A DNA stretch of 63,639 nt, taken from contig JANQLC010000009.1 of NCBI GenBank assembly GCA_028280815.1, forward strand, positions 1-63,639. Direction: 5' to 3'. The notes below the pieces were generated by a model. The model did not search any database. It was not told the DNA's origin and worked only from the letters and a program-made list of their open reading frames with translations. Numbering within the stretch: the stretch's first letter is position 1; every line of letters begins with the position of its first letter. This DNA is from Flavobacteriales bacterium (GTDB taxonomy: Bacteria; Bacteroidota; Bacteroidia; Flavobacteriales; JANQLC01). Of this stretch, positions 60,611-63,639 are shown piece after piece. The translations under genes were made by a program, and so were the position numbers.

Positions 60611-62800
60611 ATGGCGCATATCCGGTTTAAAGCGCTCGAAGAAGTGATCAAACGCCGCCCATTGGAACTGCGTTTGCCCGAGTGCAAGTTATCTGAAATT
60701 TTTGGTGAAAATGTGTTTAATTCAGATGCCCTGCGGCAGTTTTTAACCGAAGATGCCTTTCACGGTGTGCGGGATGCAGTCGTGCACAACAAAAAGATCA
60801 GTCGCCGGGTAGCCGACTCGATTGCCGCAGGGATGAGGGATTGGGCTGTCTCTAAGGGGGCGACGCACTATACGCATTGGTTTCAGCCGCTCACTGGGGC
60901 ATCGGCAGAGAAACACGATGCCTTTTTTGAGCCGATGGCAGGCGGTAAGCCGATTGAAAGATTTTCCGGCTCTATGCTGGTGCAGCAAGAGCCCGATGCG
61001 TCGAGTTTTCCTTCGGGTGGTATCCGAAATACTTTTGAGGCTAGGGGTTACACAGCTTGGGATCCGACTTCGCCGGCATTTGTCATGGGTTCTACGCTGT
61101 GCATTCCGACTGTCTTCATCTCTTATACCGGAGAAGCCTTAGATAACAAAACACCCTTGTTGCGCGCCTTGCAAGCGGTTGACGAAGCAGCCACAGCAGT
61201 GGTACAGTATTTCGATCGAAGCGTAAAAAGGGTAAATATGAACTTGGGTTGGGAACAAGAGTACTTCCTGATCGACAAGGCGCTTTTTGACGCCCGGCCG
61301 GATTTGATTTTAACCGGACGCACACTGATCGGCCATGCGCCGGCAAAGGGTCAACAGTTGGGCGATCACTACTTCGGCTCCATCCCCTCGCGTGCTATGG
61401 CCTTTATGAATGAGCTGGAGTTCGAATGCATGCGTTTGGGCATTCCGGTAAAGACCCGTCACAACGAAGTGGCGCCCAACCAATTCGAACTGGCTCCCAT
61501 CTTTGAAGAGGCCAATTTGGCGGTGGATCACAACACGTTGATCATGGATCTGATGGACAAGCTCGCGCGCAAGCATAACTTCCGCGTGCTCTTTCACGAA
61601 AAGCCCTTTGCCAGTGTCAACGGCTCGGGTAAGCACAACAACTGGTCACTCGTTACAGATACGGGCGTGAATCTCTTGGCGCCGGGCTCTAACCCCAAAA
61701 AGAATTTGCGATTCCTCACTTTTTTCATCAATGTGATCAAAGCGGTTTGCGATCACGCTGATTTGATACGCGCCAGCATTGCCTCAGCGGGTAACGACCA
61801 CCGATTGGGTGCCGATGAAGCCCCGCCGGCCATCATCTCCGTTTACATCGGCTCCTATTTGTCTGCGGTTTTGCGAGAGCTGGAAGACCTGCCGGGTGGT
61901 AGGTTGAGTCCAGCGGTGAAGACGGAGTTAAAACTCAATGTCGTCGGTAAGATCCCCGAGATTTTACTCGATAACACGGATCGAAATCGCACCTCGCCAT
62001 TTGCGTTTACCGGAAGTAAATTTGAAGTGCGCGCTGTGGGCGCTGCGGCAAACTGTGCGGAGCTCATCACCGTTTTGAATACCATCTTAGCCGACCGATT
62101 GGCTGCGTTTAAGAGAGAAGTGGACACCTCAGTCGCAGGCGGAAAACTCAAAAGGGACGAGGCCATTTTTAATATACTTCGCAATTATATCCTCACTTCC
62201 AAAGACATTCTGTTTGAAGGTGATGGCTATAGTAGCGATTGGGAAAAACTGGCCAGAAAGCGAAGATTGAATAATTTTAGAACCACGCCAGCAGCGCTCA
62301 AGGCTGAGCTCAGCGCAGGGGTCATTGAAATGTTTAAAAGAAATGCGGTGTTGTCCGAGGTGGAGTTGCGCGCGCGCAATGAGATCAAACTGCGCAAATA
62401 CAGCATGACCTTGCAAATCGAAGCACAGACATTGGCCGATATGGTGCGCAATCACATCATCCCGACAGCCATTAGCTATCAAAATCGCCTGATCGAAAAT
62501 GTGCGTGCACTCAGCGCTGTTTACGGCGATGCGTTAAAGGACAGCGGAGCTGCGCAGCGGGTATTGATCCAAAAGATTTCAAACGCCATTGCGGTGGTCA
62601 GTCAAAAGACGGGCGAACTCGTGCAGGCCTATACCCGAGCACAGGGCATAGCGGATCCTCAAAAGCAGGCGGAAGCATATAGCGACGAAGTGAAACCCAT
62701 TTTTGACGAGATTCGCGAGCACATCGACAGCTTGGAGATGAATGTGGATGATGAGTTGTGGCCGGTTACCAAGTACCGAGAGTTGCTCTTTACCAAATAG
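60611..62800 (+). CDS. glnN: Type III glutamine synthetase
   Basis: ATP-dependent ammonia assimilation into glutamine; the large dodecameric GSIII class common in Bacteroidota. 729 residues. WFQPLTGASAEKHDAF, GWEQEYFLIDK, HNEVAPNQFELAPIFEEAN, NGSGKHNNWSL and DHRLGADEAPPAI carry the active-site Glu, His, Arg and Asn residues. C-terminal GSIII-N-type helices (KLRKYSMTLQIEAQTLADMV, VNMDDELW-like end) follow. Stands alone with its own promoter and dyads. Confidence 0.95.
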   Translation: MAHIRFKALEEVIKRRPLELRLPECKLSEIFGENVFNSDALRQFLTEDAFHGVRDAVVHNKKISRRVADSIAAGMRDWAVSKGATHYTHWFQPLTGASAEKHDAFFEPMAGGKPIERFSGSMLVQQEPDASSFPSGGIRNTFEARGYTAWDPTSPAFVMGSTLCIPTVFISYTGEALDNKTPLLRALQAVDEAATAVVQYFDRSVKRVNMNLGWEQEYFLIDKALFDARPDLILTGRTLIGHAPAKGQQLGDHYFGSIPSRAMAFMNELEFECMRLGIPVKTRHNEVAPNQFELAPIFEEANLAVDHNTLIMDLMDKLARKHNFRVLFHEKPFASVNGSGKHNNWSLVTDTGVNLLAPGSNPKKNLRFLTFFINVIKAVCDHADLIRASIASAGNDHRLGADEAPPAIISVYIGSYLSAVLRELEDLPGGRLSPAVKTELKLNVVGKIPEILLDNTDRNRTSPFAFTGSKFEVRAVGAAANCAELITVLNTILADRLAAFKREVDTSVAGGKLKRDEAIFNILRNYILTSKDILFEGDGYSSDWEKLARKRRLNNFRTTPAALKAELSAGVIEMFKRNAVLSEVELRARNEIKLRKYSMTLQIEAQTLADMVRNHIIPTAISYQNRLIENVRALSAVYGDALKDSGAAQRVLIQKISNAIAVVSQKTGELVQAYTRAQGIADPQKQAEAYSDEVKPIFDEIREHIDSLEMNVDDELWPVTKYRELLFTK

Positions 62801-63526
62801 CTCGGCGGAGCCCTCTACAAAAGCCCGAAGAACAAAGAGATAAAAGCCGAGTTTTCAGCGCCAACACAAAGGACAACCCCCGATTTTCAAACGGACTCTC
62901 ATAGGGATGAGAAAAAAGACTGAACGCCCTAGGGGGGTAAAACAAATCGTCCCAATTTAAAGAGGGGTGAAAATGGGCGGGAACGCCAGTAATTACAGGC
63001 AATACAGGCGAATCAGGATGGGTAACCAAAGAAAAACAAATCGTCCAAAAACTTACATTTAACTGTCATTCGACCGACATTTAATTGTCATTTCAAGACG
63101 ATACGCACGCGTTTTTTATCATCAACCGTCATTTAATTGCCATAAACGGGCTATCTCCTATAAATAAAGGGCTGAAGGATCATCGAATTCACTAAATCAC
63201 GCCCCAACATATGGGCTTTTTGTACCAGAATATCAAGGCAGGCAGCTTGCAACCCCAAACTGCAAAATACCGTTTGGGGAGTCATTTGGGGAGTCAAACC
63301 GTAGCCACTTTTGGGCAGCTACGAAAGGGTAAATGCCAAGCTAAAATTTTATAAGAAATTGATAATCAAAGGATAATACCGAAACAACTGAAAACAGATC
63401 GTTCTTTATTTTACTCTGGACGAATTAGTCCCATAACCAAGGCAACTGCATATATTTGACTCTTGTGTAAGTCAAAAGGAAGCTCACAGGAGTTTGGGTC
63501 ATATACCTATAGAAATAAAAGATGTT
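62801..63526. repeat. Right-end spacer with several short repeats
   Basis: Directly after glnN are modules of the 20-kb type (GAGTTTTCAGCGCC, CGATTTTCAAACGG). At 63055, 63077 and 63129 stand three copies of a 16-bp motif (ACATTTAATTGTCATT and variants). CCCCAAAC at 63253-63260 is inverted as GTTTGGGG at 63272-63279, and TTTGGGGAGTCA is duplicated head to tail at 63273-63296. No gene is supported. Confidence 0.5.
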
Positions 63527-63639
63527 TTACGTGATCTTTGCCTTGAAGTCTTTACGAATATCGGGCTTCACGCCAATACGGAACTGCCGGTATTTGCTTG
63601 CGGGCAATACTTCCCAGGCAATAAAACTCTTAAGTTCAC
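63527..63639 (-). CDS. C-terminal end of an unidentified minus-strand gene (5' part outside window)
   Basis: The minus strand reads ELKSFIAWEVLPASKY followed by RQFRIGVKPDIRKDFKAKIT and a TAA at 63529-63527. The composition and clean ending look like a real protein tail (about 37 codons visible). I cannot assign a family from so little. Confidence 0.45.
   Translation of the reverse strand, partial: ELKSFIAWEVLPASKYRQFRIGVKPDIRKDFKAKIT

Overview
The window is from a Bacteroidota bacterium. Supporting signs are a SusC/SusD pair, a type III glutamine synthetase, a fused ResB-CcsA cytochrome c maturation protein, DUF2795 next to SecA, DUF4199, and about twenty copies of the Bacteroidota -7 promoter box TAnnTTTG at fitting distances from gene starts. 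Two bacillithiol genes (bshB1, bshC) and a SecA without the zinc-binding tail argue against Bacteroidales and for a Sphingobacteriia/Cytophagia-like lineage; that placement is inference. Housekeeping genes dominate, but intergenic space is large, rich in decayed repeats, and contains at least two clear pseudogenes.

Layout. 0-2.2 kb: lipoprotein plus small membrane protein, then a gene-free stretch. 2.2-9.2 kb: sppA facing folK-deoxynucleoside kinase, a YtxH/holin-like envelope operon, dCMP deaminase, and a DUF2520-kdsC-maf operon. 9.3-14.1 kb: ccsBA, a GPx-like lipoprotein and bshB1 in one tight operon, then tRNA-His. 14.4-19.8 kb: MsbA-like ABC exporter, DUF4199-phosphohexomutase, SRP RNA, transaldolase. 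19.8-25.1 kb: 1.3 kb of degenerate repeats, kdsA, an acetoacetyl-CoA synthetase pseudogene, and decayed HTH fragments. 25.1-30.5 kb: menD, secA, DUF2795. 30.7-34.1 kb: remnant of a type I restriction enzyme, an AT-rich orphan gene, a 3-methyladenine glycosylase, and more repeats. 34.1-41.3 kb: Sua5-aroC and an isolated susCD pair. 41.5-48.4 kb: a compact type II restriction-modification pair, a LysM/periplasmic-binding protein, and gdpD-bshC. 48.9-54.7 kb: recQ-fmt, HU, an HTH-PdxH fusion, yqgE, a class IV aminotransferase and a START-like protein. 54.8-62.8 kb: tRNA-Met, rho, phosphodiesterase, truA-ABC exporter, and glnN with a striking dyad-rich promoter region. The right end holds repeats and the last codons of an unidentified minus-strand gene.

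Functional themes: envelope biogenesis (KdsA and KdsC for Kdo, two ABC exporters, SppA, SecA, LysM protein), low-molecular-weight thiol metabolism (BshB1, BshC, GPx), nucleotide salvage (dNK, dCMP deaminase), and translation/transcription maintenance (Fmt, TruA, Sua5, Rho, HU).

The observations most worth following are: (1) a pyridoxamine-phosphate oxidase carrying an N-terminal XRE-type HTH domain, with a decayed homologue of that HTH module elsewhere in the window; (2) two near-identical 21-bp palindromes 53 bp apart over the glnN promoter; (3) the lipoprotein/membrane-protein pair at the left edge, which looks like a toxin-immunity arrangement; (4) a family of purine-biased degenerate repeats filling spaces between genes.
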